From Scilla litardierei (lineage: Eukaryota > Streptophyta > Magnoliopsida > Asparagales > Asparagaceae): 64,000 nucleotides of DNA. The stretch lies in assembly GCA_030789695.1 (NCBI GenBank), contig JAULAV010009399.1, positions 1 through 64,000 on the forward strand, in the 5' to 3' direction. Each line of letters starts with the position of its first letter. Within the stretch, counting starts at the first letter, position 1. The position numbers were made by a program, and so were the translations under genes. This document shows positions 32,243 to 44,549 of the stretch, one piece after another. The notes beneath the pieces are model-generated. The model had not been told where the DNA came from and ran no database searches. It was given only the letters and a program-made list of their open reading frames with translations.

Positions 32243-33355
32243 TGTTTCTGCTATTTTTCGCAGAAACATTGATAGTACGGAGAGAGCGTGGTCAGCGCGG
32301 TCAAAAAAGGGGGACACGCGGGACCCACGTGTTGTCGTGGTTGTCACGTGAGACGGAGATGACCCGTGGGGTCGGCCGGCGGCGCATTCACTCGAGCGGG
32401 TAGGGCCGGATCTGATCTTTAGCGCGCCGAGGGGTAGCCTCGGCGGGACGATAACCTCCGGGATCGGTTGAAGGCGGAGTCGCTCGGTGAGAGACGCGCG
32501 GATCCTCGCGTCGACTCGGCGAGGGGTAGCCTTGGCAGAGCGATGTCCTCGTGGTGGTGGAGGCGAACGGGCTCGGGGACGAGGGAACTCGGCTCCAGCT
32601 GTGATGGCGCGGAGGGGTAGCCTCGGCGCCATAGGATCTCCTGAACCTGAATAGACAATAGAGCTCGTCAGGGGGGTCGGACCTTGGTTCCGACCAATTC
32701 CCCTCCGATGCCTAAGTCAGAACGGATCTGTGTAAGGGCTCGGTGGGATCGAGTATGGCTCGCGGAGAGACCGATACCCGATCCTCGGGCCGAGTTATGG
32801 AGGAGAAATATTGAGGTGGAAGAAGGAGTAAAAGTGTTTGTATGCGATACTATTGTTCTCGATCGCGAAAACCCCCTGGCGATGATGCCTCCCCCCTCTT
32901 CATATAGGCGAGTCCCATAGTAATGGGCCATGATGAGACATCATGGTCGATATTGATGAGGTCGTGCTAATGGAGAATGTTGACCCCAATAAGTGCCATG
33001 CTTTATGGAGGGATAAATGCCATGAAGGTGGAGTGATGGCATTGAAAGTGGCCGCCATCATTGGCGAGTCATGGCCATGAAGTCGGTTGCCATATTTGGC
33101 GAGCCATGAAGGTGGCTGCCATAATTGGCGGTTCATGATGGCACGGGGCGGCTGCCATATTTGGCGAAGGCTTCCTCGATTTGGGCCCCGCTTTCCTCCA
33201 CTACAGAAGTGGGCAATCTCTTGGGAATTCGTCGTGGGTGGAGAAACGCGACCCGCCCGTAAGATCCTTGGGCCGGAGCCCGAGACCGTAGTTTGGCTGG
33301 TTGACTGGTCGTGGTTGACTTGGCTCCTCCGGACCCGATCAAAATAGTCGTATCA
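32243..33355 (-). repeat. 5' LTR of the nested Tat-type element
   Basis: Same length (1113 bp) and ends as the copy at 26016. Differences noted by eye are transitions. It is followed at 33356 by GCGAG, the second copy of the target duplication. Confidence 0.9.
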
Positions 33356-33360
33356 GCGAG

Positions 33361-35950
33361 TATTCTCGAAGTTGGATCTCAGGAGTGGATACCATCAGGT
33401 GAAGGTCAAGAATGAGAATATCTACAATACGGCATTTCAGACCAAGTATGGACACTACGAGTTCGTTGTCATGCCATTTGGTGTGACCAACGCTCCTGTA
33501 GTATTCATCAATCTCATGAATCTTATATTCTACGAGTTTCTTTCTGGATAAATTCGTAGTGATATTCATTGACGATATATTGGTATACTTAAAGAGTGAG
33601 GAAGAGCACGTCGAGCACCTGAGGATTGTGTTGGAGACACTTCGTCGTCACCAGTTGTATGCCAAGTACAGCAAGTGCGAATTTTGGCTGGACCGTATCG
33701 CATTCCTTGGACAAGTGGTATCAGGCGATGGTATATCTGTCGACCCAGAGAAAGTTGCTTCAGTCAGAGATTGGCCTACCCCTCGGTCGACATCAGATAT
33801 CAGGAGTTTCTTAGGATTGGCAGGTTACTACCGTCGATTCATTCAGAATTTCTTGAAGATAGCAGAGCCCATGACTCGAATAACGAGGAAGGACGTCAAG
33901 TTTATTTGGTCAGACTCTTGCAAACATGCATTTGGGACTTTGAAAGCGAGGTTAACGTCTGCACCAGTCCAGGTTATACCAGATAGGACTGGAGGATTCG
34001 AGATCTTTTGTGATACCTCGGGCAAAGGTCTTGGATGTGTCCTGCATCAGTATGGTCATGTAGTCGCTTATGCTTCTCGACAATTGAAGATACACGAGAA
34101 GAATAATCTGAGTCACGACTTGGAGTTAGCCGATGTCATCTTTGCACTGAAGATTTGGAGACATTTCTTATTGAGTGAGAAAGTGAAGATCTTCACTGAT
34201 CACAAAATTTTGAAATATATTTTTACTCAGAAGGAGTTAAATATGAGACATCGCAGATGGTTAGAACTAATGGCTAACTATGACATCGACCTCCAGTATC
34301 ACCCAGGAAAGGTTAATGTCGTACCCGACGCTTTGAGTAGATTCGCAGCAGTTATGACTCTTATAGTTCAGTGGATACTACAGTAAGATCTGCATGAGAT
34401 GAGTACTTAAGTTGTTTTACCTGGAGTCACATCATCGTTGATGAATATGCAGATTCAGTCGACGATAGTGGATCGGATCAAAGATGCATAGTCTGGAGAT
34501 GCAAAACTACAGAATATTTGAGAGCAAGTTGAAGCTGGACTTCGGATGGATTTTATCATTCATGAGGATGGTTCCTTGAGATACGACAGTAGGATCTGCG
34601 TACCCTCAGGTGATATCAGAGATCAGCTGATGAATGAAGCTCATAGCTCTCACTATTCCATTCACCCTGGTGGTACCAAGATGTACAAGGATCTCTGTTT
34701 GATTTTTTGGTGGCATGGTATGAAGAGGGGCATAGCTCGAAGCGTTGCCAAGTGCCTAGTGTGTCAGCAAGTGAAGGCTGAACACCATCGTATTACTGAA
34801 TTGCTTCAACCTCTGCCGATTACAGAGTGGAAGTGGCAGCACATCGCCATGGACTTCGTGACAGGACTACCTCGGAGCAACAAGCAAAATGACGCGATTT
34901 GGGTTATCGTTGACCGATTAACCAAGTCTGCACATTTCATTCCCTTCCGAGTAGGACAATCTACAGAGATACTGGCATAGAAGTATATGGAGGTAATTAC
35001 CTTTCTCATACCCTTATAACTTCTTTCTAGTGCACGTCATGATGTGAATGATAATCGTGCAGGAGATTGTGTGATTGCATGGAGTCCCCGTGAGTATCGT
35101 CTCCGACCGAGACACGAGATTCACGTCCCAATTCTGGAAGAGTCTGCAGACGAATATGGGTGCCAGTCTGAGTTTCAACACTGTGTATCACCTGCAAACT
35201 GATCGACAGTCGAAGCGCACTATCCAGATATTGGAATATATGTTGCGAGCTTGCATGTTGGATCTTAAGGGTTAGTGGGAAGATCACATACATCTAGTAG
35301 AGTTTGCCTACAACAACAGCTATCAAGCCAGCATTGGCATGGCGCCATTTGCGGCACTTTATGGAAGGATATGTTGATCTCCGCTGAGTTGGGATGACAT
35401 TGGTGATAGAGAACTATTGGGACCAGAGATGATCATCGAGGCTGTGGATGTAGTGCGTACCATCAGTGATAAGCTTCGTATTGCATAGGATCAGTACAAG
35501 CATTGGGCTGATGCTAAACGCCGTCCTTTGGAATTCAAGACTAGAGATCATGTATTCTTGAAGATATCCCCAAACAAATGAGTGATTCGTATTGGAAAGT
35601 GCAGCAAGCCTAGTTCGAGATTCATTGGACCATTTGATGTCTTAGAGCGAGTTGGAGAGGTAGCCAATCGTCTAGCACTGCCGCCTTCATTAGAGGGAGT
35701 ACATGATGGTTTTCATGTATCTCAGCTGCGTCGTTACATCAGCGACCCTTCCCATGCTGTCGATTACTCGGAGATCATAGTTCGACCAGACCTGACTTAT
35801 GAGCAGCAGCCGGTGCCGATCTTAGACCGACGTTAGAAGATGCTCAGGAACAATGTCGTCGAGCTTGTGAGAGTGATGTGTCGTCATGATTTACTTGGAG
35901 AATCCACATGGGAACGGGAAGACGAAATGCGAGAGTGTTACCCTTATTTG
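33361..35950 (+). pseudogene. pol: Pol of the Tekay-like element, part 2 (RT, RNase H, integrase, chromodomain-like tail)
   Basis: RT continues with [19 protein letters not shown], a stop after YEFL, then [11 protein letters not shown] (catalytic box FIDD), [13 protein letters not shown] and [16 protein letters not shown]. RNase H shows [18 protein letters not shown] and [19 protein letters not shown]. Integrase has the HHCC zinc site (HSSHYSIHPGG, CLVCQQVK), MDFVTGLPRS with the first catalytic Asp and [13 protein letters not shown] with the second. The usual GQSER motif reads RQSKR, replacing the catalytic Glu by Lys. The tail has FIGPFDVLERVG, SQLRRYISDPSH and, after a stop, a chromodomain-like ESTWEREDEMRECYPYL. 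Several stops and a frameshift; not functional. Confidence 0.85.
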
Positions 35951-35998
35951 TACCTTGCCCCTTAGTTGATAGAAATTCAGAGGACGGAATTTTTCTTA

Positions 35999-36010
35999 AG
36001 GTGGATAGAA
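35999..36010 (+). other. Probable polypurine tract of the Tekay-like element
   Basis: AGGTGGATAGAA lies directly before the LTR start TGTAACGACC. It is purine-rich with interruptions, consistent with a decayed tract. Confidence 0.5.
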
Positions 36011-37311
36011 TGTAACGACCTGTATTTTTTGATACTCTGGAGTTGAGTTCTATTTATGAATGTCTTTCATTATTATACTTTTGATGTTTTGGTCTAATTA
36101 TTATACTTACATTAGTTAGCTTATTAAATCTGTTATTATTATATTTAAATTTTCAAATTCAAAAGTTTTTAAATTCTAATTCAAATTCTTTTGAAACTTT
36201 CTTATTTAAATCCTAATTAAAACTATAACTATTTTAGTAATAATCTCTCATTAAAACTCATTATTCTCTCCCAATTATTATTATTATTCAAACTTTCCTA
36301 ATTACATTAGCTTTAATTCCCCTAATCAAAATTATTAAAACAAATCATTTGTATTAAAAATTTTCTATGTTTTAACCCTAAACTCTAACCCTGGCCAACG
36401 CACGCACACAACACTTATCTCACTCTCACAAAACCCTGCCCCTAAACAAAACAAAACCTAGCTCTCTAAAACATCCCCAGGCAAAACCATAGCCCAAGAT
36501 AACTCTCTACAAAACCTAAAAGGAGAGCCCTACTCTAATAAAACCCTATAGCCACCCTACTCTCTCAAAACCCCAGGCCCTTCACACCGTCTCTCTCTCC
36601 TCAACTCAAGAGAAACCCTAGCCCTCATCTCCGATGCCTTGCCACCACCGAGAACCACCACACTTCTCTTCTCCCCGCTGCACTCCGACAGCCATCCTTG
36701 CACCATGCACTCAGCCCGACTCCGACCTCCACTCCTCTCCAAAGAACACCGCACACACCTCTCTCCTCCACCTGCAAAGCCCAACACCACCGGCGCCCTA
36801 AGCCTCCGACATCCCCTCTCGAACTACGACAGTTCCCTACGACCACCTCCTTCCCCCCTCTCCTCCCCAAAAGACCCGCGCCTCCACCTGCAAACGCCTC
36901 CACCCACTCCGACAACACCTAGGCCCCGACACCTCCGACCTCCCTCAGTCCTCCACCGTCACTGCACCACCCCGAAGACGCCGCCCCGCCACCAGGAATC
37001 GCATGCGCCACCTCCAGTCGACGCCGCTGCCGACATGCCATCCGCGATCGCCGTGGTCTCTACCTGCAACCCAACACCAAGAGAACGCACACACGCACAA
37101 GTAAGCGTTCACGTGAACACTACTCTATGTTTAGTAATATGGTTAGTTTTATATTTGAAGTTTCATTTTAGGTATATAAGTTAGCTGTTATATTATATAC
37201 ATAGGTTAGTTGCGGCTTGCTTTTAAATACTCAGTTTCATATTATTTATATACTTAGGTTCATATTTAGTGTTATGTTTAGGGTACATTTTATATATATG
37301 ATAGTTGATAT

Positions 37312-37447
<136 letters not shown>

Positions 37448-37893
37448 TTAGTATAAATTAGTATAAAAAGAATAACAGTATAATATTTAACATAAAAATA
37501 TAACCAGTAAGTAGTTTTTATATATTAATAAGTTAGTATAATATATAAGTTAGTTTACTACATTATGTAGTTATGATGTAGGATATATACGTATTAGTTT
37601 TATATTAGTTTATATATTAAGGAAACTGAATAATATAATTATATAAAAACAAACAGCATGTAAATTATATAAGTAATGTTTTGTAGTAACTAATTGTTGT
37701 TGATTGAGAACCCTAACTTAACGTCCGTCAATCTAACGACGCAGAAAACGTCTGTGCCTTCCGAACGAACTCATCGACACCAGAATCATCAAAAACAGGC
37801 AAGTGCACAATTTAATACATGTTGTAAATGTTGTTCATTTAAACATTTTTACACTTAACTAGTTCTATATGACTTAAACCGTGATATCTTGTA

Positions 37894-38651
37894 TAGGGCT
37901 GTTAACGAACAGAACGTTCGATGAACTACTCGTGAACAAGCTCGGTACATGTTCGTTTACATTCGTTTAGGAAGCTTAATGAACAAGCTTGAATAGATTT
38001 TTAGAGTTCGGTTAGTAAACGAACAGAGCTTGAACATAACCGTGTTCGTTCATTTATGTTCATGAACAAGCTCGTTAAGTGTTCGTGAACAAGCTCGTTA
38101 AGTGATGTTCATGAACAAGCTCATTAAGTGTTCGTGAATGAATATGTACGAAAATATTAAATTTAGATACATGCTATATTTTTTATTATGCTTGGAATGG
38201 ATGCTTGTAATGGGATATATGGAGCTATTATGCTAGATTTGTTTGTTTTTGTTCTGCAAATATTTAATCCTTTTATTTAATTGATTTAGTCATTGGCAAT
38301 AATGTTTAAATATTATTATTCCTGATTAAAAAATTGACATTCGTTTGTTTGTTTGAAAATCTGTTCATGAACAAGATTGATTTGTGCTCACGAACATGTT
38401 CCTGAACATGTTCACGAACAAGCTCGATAAGTCTTGTTAACGAACAAAATGTTCGATTAACTACCCGTGAACAAGCTGGGTAAATGTTCATTTACGTTCG
38501 TTTACGTTCGTTCGATAAGCTTAACGAACAAGCTTGAACAGGTTTTTAGAGCTCGATTAGTAAACGAACAGAGCTTGAACATGGATTTTGTTCATGAATA
38601 AAACCAAGCTCCCTGTTCAAGCTCGTTCAAGCTCGTTCGTCAACATCCCTA
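37894..38651. mobile_element. hAT-type non-autonomous element, 758 bp, 8-bp target duplication
   Basis: Terminal inverted repeats TAGGGCTGTTAACGAAC and, at the other end, the complement of TAGGGATGTTGACGAAC. ATCTTGTA flanks it on both sides (37886-37893 and 38652-38659). The other LTR of the host element has the unoccupied sequence GTGATATCTTGTACAC. Eight-base duplications and TAGGG-type ends are hAT hallmarks. The interior is full of GTTCGTGAACAAGCTCG motifs in both orientations. A ~150-bp block near the left end (37906-38057) is repeated at about 38438-38600. No transposase frame. Confidence 0.9.
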
Positions 38652-39746
38652 ATCTTGTACACAAAAATGTCATGTGACACAATGACACTAAAACCCCTTA
38701 TATGCACTTTTGTGAATTGCTTGACTAGAATCTGTGTGCATGTGTATGGACATCATTAAGTAGAATGATAACGTCTTGTTACAACATGAAATGCAAAACC
38801 TGCAGAAAGTACATGAAATACGTGAATAACTTGATAATCATAGAACGTGATAGCCAGTTTGGCTAAATCATAAACATGCATACCAAGATTTGGCTATTCC
38901 CGTGGGCCGGTTGGCTAGTCTGACTCGTGTCCAGTATATAACTCATGTTGGCTGGTTGGCTGATTCTGACTCGTGGTCCAGAAAGTACACGTTGGTGGGA
39001 TTGGGTTCGCATGCACTAGCCAGTAGTAAAAGTGTCGCCTTCTGGGGCACTTGAAGGTGGATTCACTTACTAGCCGTCTAAAGACGGGAACCTTAGTCAC
39101 GGAATTGCACACACAATTAAACAACTTGAAAATGATGTATCAAACATGTTAACTTATAGAACTACTGTTGTTTTATTTAAAATTGAATTGACATATTTCC
39201 ATTTATAACAGTACTGACATGCTAGTGTAAACTTTTATAATTGCTTTAACTGTCGTGTATAATATGTTGCAAATCTTGCCAAAGGTCCCACTCTTAACTA
39301 TAACTTGCCAAAGACCCTTGCTGACATACATTCCATATTTTTTGAAATGTATGTCAGGTCACGAGACAGAGTACCATGAGGACGAGTTGCTTGATCAGAC
39401 CGATCCGTTGTACCAGGAGTACGTCGACCTAGAGGTTCTCCCCACAGAGGACTAGTCACCGAAATTCTCTAGCTGCTGCTTAGAGTTTTATTTCTGATTT
39501 TCTGTTGGGTGTGTATCCAATTTTATAGCTTTATTTGTTGCCCATGCTTGGGGCCTTATTTCTTTGTGTACTTTCTTTCTAGACGTTGGCTTAACTTATA
39601 CTTATCTCTGCTGTTCTAATTACAAGCAAGAATCTGTGTTTGGTTGTTATTCACAGACGCTTATTAGGCTTAAGCTTCACCGCTTCAGCCCATGCGGACC
39701 CCCTCGTGTCCTCGCTCCCAAGTATTATGGGAAGCGGGGCGTGACA

Positions 39747-41290
39747 CCATTTGATCTGGCCTTATTCATGGATCTTAATAAAATTTGGTCTTGAAGGGTA
39801 TTGGTGGGCGAAAATCAAGTATACACTGACAGTAGTAACAATTTCCCCTCTTGAGTCAAATTTGACTAAGTTTATTTTGGACCAAGCCATTATGTAAGCA
39901 AAACCAATATTATTTTCTAGGTAAGGTGCACTTCTAGTTAGTGTAAAGACCGTATACCTTGTAATACTAACAACAAACACTCTAGAGGGAGGGTGAATAG
40001 AGTAATAGCAATAAATTGTGCAATTAAAATTTAACTTGCAAATGCTGAATAATAAATGCAAGAGGAATTAATCAACGCAATCAATCCAAACACAAACACA
40101 AGAAATTACACTGGTTCCCCAAACTTGGTATGTCCAGCCACACCAATATGCACTATATTTCCCACAAAGAGAAGTGAATACAATCCCACAAAGAGATACC
40201 TCACACAGAGGATTTTGTCCTACACAAGAACCAAACCGACCATATACAAGGGTCTAACTCCCACTCAGAGAATTACTAACTCCCACAAAGAGAATTAGGG
40301 TTAGTCCTATACTAGGATACCAAACTCCCACAAAGAGAGTATTTAATTCCCACAAAGAGAATTAGGGTTTCAAAGAAACACAAAGTAAAACAAATACTCT
40401 TACCTATGCCTTGAGATGAGCTTACTCATTAATGAATGCAAGGCATGGAAGAGGATATCCAAGTGATGAGATTATCTTGAAAGCACTTGGATCATTTTCC
40501 TTGAGCTTGACTTCAATGCATGAAGGAGAGAATAAGCTCTAAGAGGGAAATGAGAGAGTTTGAGAGTGGCTTAATCAATCTCTAATGATTTGCAACAGTA
40601 TCAAGAAGATCCAATGAACTTAGCCCTCTCATATATATAGGAACCCTATATGAACTCTCAAAACCCAAGAAAGAAGCCAAAAACTCAAAGCTGTAATGGC
40701 TAGAATCTGGGCTGAAACGTTAGCGACAGTCGACTGATGAACAAATGACAGTCGACTGTCCAACGGATAAATAATTCCCAACGGCTATAATCTGAGCCAT
40801 GACAGTCGACTGTAGAAGACTACATAGTCGACTGTATAATGAACATGAGACTGTATATCCTTAGTCAGTTGACTGCTGCATGGGATGGAAATAAAAATAG
40901 AGTCGCAACTTTTGCACTTACGCCTTTCAGACGACTGTTGACCATTTCACAGGCGACTGTACATACTTTCATCAGTCGACTGTCTTGCAAATTGGGATGA
41001 AGCCCAGAAAATGCAAGTTGCGCATAGACGACCGTTGAGAAATTCACAGGCGACTGTAAATTGAACATCAGCCGACTGAGACAAAAAGCTCAAGTAGAGT
41101 CAATAAAAAGTTGACTTGAGCAGTGTACTACAGTCGACTGTAGAAGGCTCGACAGGCGACTGGAATCATCCAGTTGACTGTAAAACCTTCATTAGGCAAC
41201 TGTTGGAGAGTTAGAGACTCCAATGAGTCTTTGGTCAAAATGAACCCATTGGGTTGGATTCTATAATAATTCTAAGGCTCAATAAGATGG
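39747..41290 (-). other. LTR-like unassigned DNA with CAGTCGACTG palindromes
   Basis: Sequence flanking the Tekay insertion. It contains CTCTAGAGGGAGGGTGAATAGAG and many CCCACAAAGAGA repeats (40160-40350), a style seen in LTR regions of plant Copia elements. The minus-strand CTATATATATGAGAGGG near 40640 could be a TATA box. From 40727 to 41180 about twelve copies or variants of CAGTCGACTG occur. No coding frame. The element type is a guess from texture. Confidence 0.4.
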
Positions 41291-41299
41291 TTAAATGCA

Positions 41300-41969
41300 T
41301 ATGCATGAATGAGAAGAATCCAACTATGGATAGCTTAAATTCAGCAAGTAAATTGGCATGTAAAGGATTAATCTTTTTGGAAGATTTGAATGCCCAATAC
41401 TCTATTTGGATACTGTATTTGGAAGGCTCGCATGCGTAGAAATTACTTTCCTTTTCAATTTTTGGAAGGCTTACATGCCTAGAAATTACTTTCCTTTTCA
41501 ATTTTTGGAAGGCTTGTATACCAAGATAATTACTTTCCTTTTCTATTTGTTGGCATGCGATCAGCCAATTAATGCATCGATTTGTAGCCATAATTTTAGC
41601 CTAAATTTTAGGAACTTTCCTTGTAATTTTGAGCCTATTGAATCTAAGCAATGGAAAATGCTGTTGATTTTTCGGTATAATTTCTGAGAGAATTTCTCTT
41701 TGGTTCTTTGAGGAACTATTCAAAATTATCGGAGTTTCCCGTGGCGTTCACCATCATCGACTTATCAAATGGATTTCCACCACCGTTTATGGCGTCTTTC
41801 TTAAACCGAGGTTCTTGTTTGCAATAAGCAACGGGTCGAGGTCGTCTATACCGAGGTTCTTGCTTTTGTCGTACAACGGGTCGAGGTCTCTATCCAAATT
41901 CTGATTATAGAACGATCTTAGGTTCCTCTTCGTTGTCGGGTCTCGTCGTTCTTGGCGGGTTTCACATCA
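41300..41969 (+). repeat. 5' LTR of the chromovirus-like element, left part lost
   Basis: Matches the 3' LTR from GAAGAATCCAACTATG (about 41316; 47341 in the 3' copy) to the end CACATCA. The first ~180 bp of the 3' LTR have no clear counterpart. Three tandem copies of GGAAGGCTYRCATRCC plus AAATTACTTTCCTTTTC (41415-41550) occur, in a different arrangement from the 3' copy. Confidence 0.75.
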
Positions 41970-41971
41970 TT

Positions 41972-41983
41972 TGGTATCAAAGC
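41972..41983 (+). other. Primer-binding site, initiator tRNA-Met type
   Basis: TGGTATCAAAGC, one base from the standard TGGTATCAGAGC complementary to plant initiator tRNA-Met, two bases after the LTR end. Confidence 0.85.
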
Positions 41984-42739
41984 TATGAGTTTAGTCAGGT
42001 TTCCCAATCTTTTAAATAAAAAAACCTTTCTTTCTTTATTTCATTTTCTTTTAGTCTCTAAATTTGGTTTACATACCCTTGTTTAGCCGAATTTCTTTAT
42101 CCATTTTTCGTTCGTATTTTGTTTCGAAATATCGTTCCTTTACTATAAAAATTACAGTGGCTGATTATCCAAAAAGGGTTCAAAAAAGCAAAAAAAAAAG
42201 AAGGAGAAAAAAACCAAACAAAAAAACCACATCGAACTCAACAGATTTTTTTGTTATAATTCATTTTGGTTCTAATTAGCACAAAAAATCACATCACCCT
42301 AAAGATCTATCTTTTTGTATGTGTAAAAATTCTTCCTACAAAGACCGATCTTTTTTGTTGAAATTTTGATAATTTCAGACTTCCAAAAGTTTTTAGTCAC
42401 CTGTGTTTCTTGTAATCTTTCTTTCAGATCCGAAATTCCTTTATGAGTTCTTGGTGAATTATTATTGGAAATTCTGTGTATTGTTTTGTTTTAGTTCCAA
42501 AAGAACTGAAAGAGAAATTACATAGTGAGAGAAGTAAGAGTGGTGAGAACAATAGAGGGTTAGAGGCCACAAATTTTGAGTGAAAAACACGAGTTTATGG
42601 TTATTCACATTCTTGAGTGTAAACACGTAAGGAAGTGTATTGTGAGGTCCTTTTTTTCTAACTTTGTTTTGCAGGAAACATACCTCGCAATAGTGCTACC
42701 ACAGATTTTCCTGACCAGAAATTGCTAGTTGAGGCCATA

Positions 42740-43872
42740 ATGAGTGAGATGAAGCGTGTGATGAAGTTGGAGCTCGAGCAAGTTCATGAACGGATAGATA
42801 ACATGGAGGATAAACTTAGTGAGCAGCCATAAAATGCTCCGAGTATGCATATAATGGAAAGATTTCAGCCGATGGCATTAATGGGTGAAGATGAAGAGTC
42901 TTATGGGAATGGTTTTGATGAAGATGAAGAGTATTATGCGACCGGTTTTGATGAAGATACAGATCAATTTTCAGTTGGTAATCATAGGAGACATGGAGGG
43001 TGGTTTAGAGAAACTAGGAATAGGAAAGATAACAACTTGGGTGGTATTAAGAGAAAGATTCCTTCATTTAAAGGTAAAACTGATACTGAAGTATACCTTG
43101 AGTGGGAGAAGAAGATGGAGTTCATATTTGACTGCCACAACTTTTCTGAAGCAAAGAAGGTAAGATTAGCTTTGATTGAACTTTCTGACTATGCTATTAT
43201 TTGGTGGGATCATCTTGTTACAAACAAGAGAAGAAATACTGAATGACCAATAAAGACACGAGAGAAGATGAAAGCAGCAATGAGAAAGCGGTTCGTTCCT
43301 AGTTACTACTATCGAGAGATATACAATAAGCTTCAAGGTCTTATGCAAGGAAGTCACTGCGTAGAAGATTACTACAAGGAGATGGAGGTTTCTATGATCC
43401 AGGCTAATGTAGAGGAAGATAGAGAGGCTACAATGGCTAGGTTCTTACATGGATTAAGTCGGAAAATCCATGATAGAGATGCAGCATTATGTGGAGTTGG
43501 AAGACATGGTACACATGGCCATCAAAATGGAGAAACAACTCAAGATGAGAAATGGATCAAGTACATCCATATAACTCAGGTTCTACATCTTGGAAACCGA
43601 GTTATACAAAGAAGATGGATAAGCCACAAATGCCCAAACCTGAGCCTAAGTCTGAGAATATCCGTCACATTTCTCCAGGTAAATTAGACCCTTCAACCTC
43701 TAGAAATCGTGACATTAAATGTTTTAAATGCCAAGGCAGGGGACATATGACAAGTCAATGCCCAAATAGGCAGGTCATGGTGTTACAAGACAATGGTGAA
43801 ATTGTCACCGACAATAATGATCCTGACCATGATGACATGCCACCATTAGAGGATGATCTCGAGGAGGAATAA
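42740..43872 (+). pseudogene. gag: Gag of the chromovirus-like element
   Basis: Begins MSEMKRVMKLELEQVHERI, an N-terminal helix, stop after about 30 residues, then acidic repeats (YGNGFDEDEEYYATGFDED). Capsid sequence follows: IPSFKGKTDTEVYLEWEKKM, FDCHNFSEAKKVRLA and YAIIWWDHLV. After a second stop comes MRKRFVPSYYYREIYNKLQ and MARFLHGLSRKI. The zinc knuckle CFKCQGRGHMTSQC (CX2CX4HX4C) lies near 43720-43765. Two stops and a frame change break it. Confidence 0.85.
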
Positions 43873-44181
43873 TATTTAGCCCCTGATGCTTTGACATTGG
43901 TGACAAGGAGAGTATTGATCAGGCAACCAAAAGGAGTTGAAGAAGTGCAACGGGAGAACATCTTTCACACATGGAAGCCCAATAACCTGCAGAATCAGTA
44001 TCCTTCCACACAAATCAGTATCCTTCCAAAGGAAAGATCAAAGAGTAGAAATAACCTGCAGAATGACTGCCTTCGAAAGGATAAACATGGAAGCCCAATA
44101 TACATTAATGGAGAACAGCACCAACTTAATAAGTGTGAGTCTACCAGCAAATGACAAAGCACGATAAACCCAACTTTGAGC

Positions 44182-44530
44182 TCATGCTACAATATGCTCT
44201 ACTAACACACGACAATCCACGACCTTCAATTTAGTAGAAATTAAAGGAACCCCAAGATAACGCACATGCAAAGTACCCTCTTTATACCCAAGAATTCCAA
44301 GCAAATTCTCTACACTCTGAGAAGACACCCCACATATAAACATATGGCTCTTTGAAGGATTTGGACCAAGACCAGATAATTCTTGAAACTGTCGAATGCA
44401 ATCTCCAATCATAACAACAGAAGCTGATTCTGCCCTACAGAAAATCATACGATCATCCACAAAACACAAATGAGAAATCTTCTCCTTTTCACATCTCCAA
44501 TGAAATCGAAAACAAACTTGACCTTGCTAT
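44182..44530 (-). mobile_element. LINE reverse-transcriptase fragment inside the Gypsy element
   Basis: Minus strand reads FRFHWRCEKEKISHLCFVDD, RMIFCRAESASV, NPSKSHMFICGVSS and VRYLGVPLISTKL. FVDD is the catalytic box and YLGVPL is characteristic of plant L1-type LINE RT. The fragment covers about 110 residues and lacks both ends. It lies, reversed, between the Gypsy zinc knuckle and the start of the Gypsy RT, where the protease would be. Confidence 0.85.
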
Positions 44531-44549
44531 TGTTTCTCTTTTGTAGGAA

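Larger units (their letters stand above)
26016..33355 (-). mobile_element. Non-autonomous Tat-type LTR retrotransposon nested in pol
   Basis: Two direct LTRs of 1113 bp (26016-27128 and 32243-33355), flanked by GCGAG at 26011-26015 and 33356-33360. In the minus-strand direction the LTR begins TGATACGACTATTTTG and ends GCAGAAACA, the primer site follows at 32242 and the polypurine tract precedes 27128. The first ~330 bp of the LTRs differ by about seven bases, all transitions. The 5.1-kb interior has one gag-like remnant and three tandem-repeat blocks but no protease, RT or integrase motif, so it would depend on another element's enzymes. Confidence 0.9.

Noticed and set aside
36639..37184. 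181-codon proline-rich ORF
   Set aside because: Falls in the C-rich leader part of the Tekay 3' LTR; the 5' copy does not preserve the same frame, so it is likely LTR composition.
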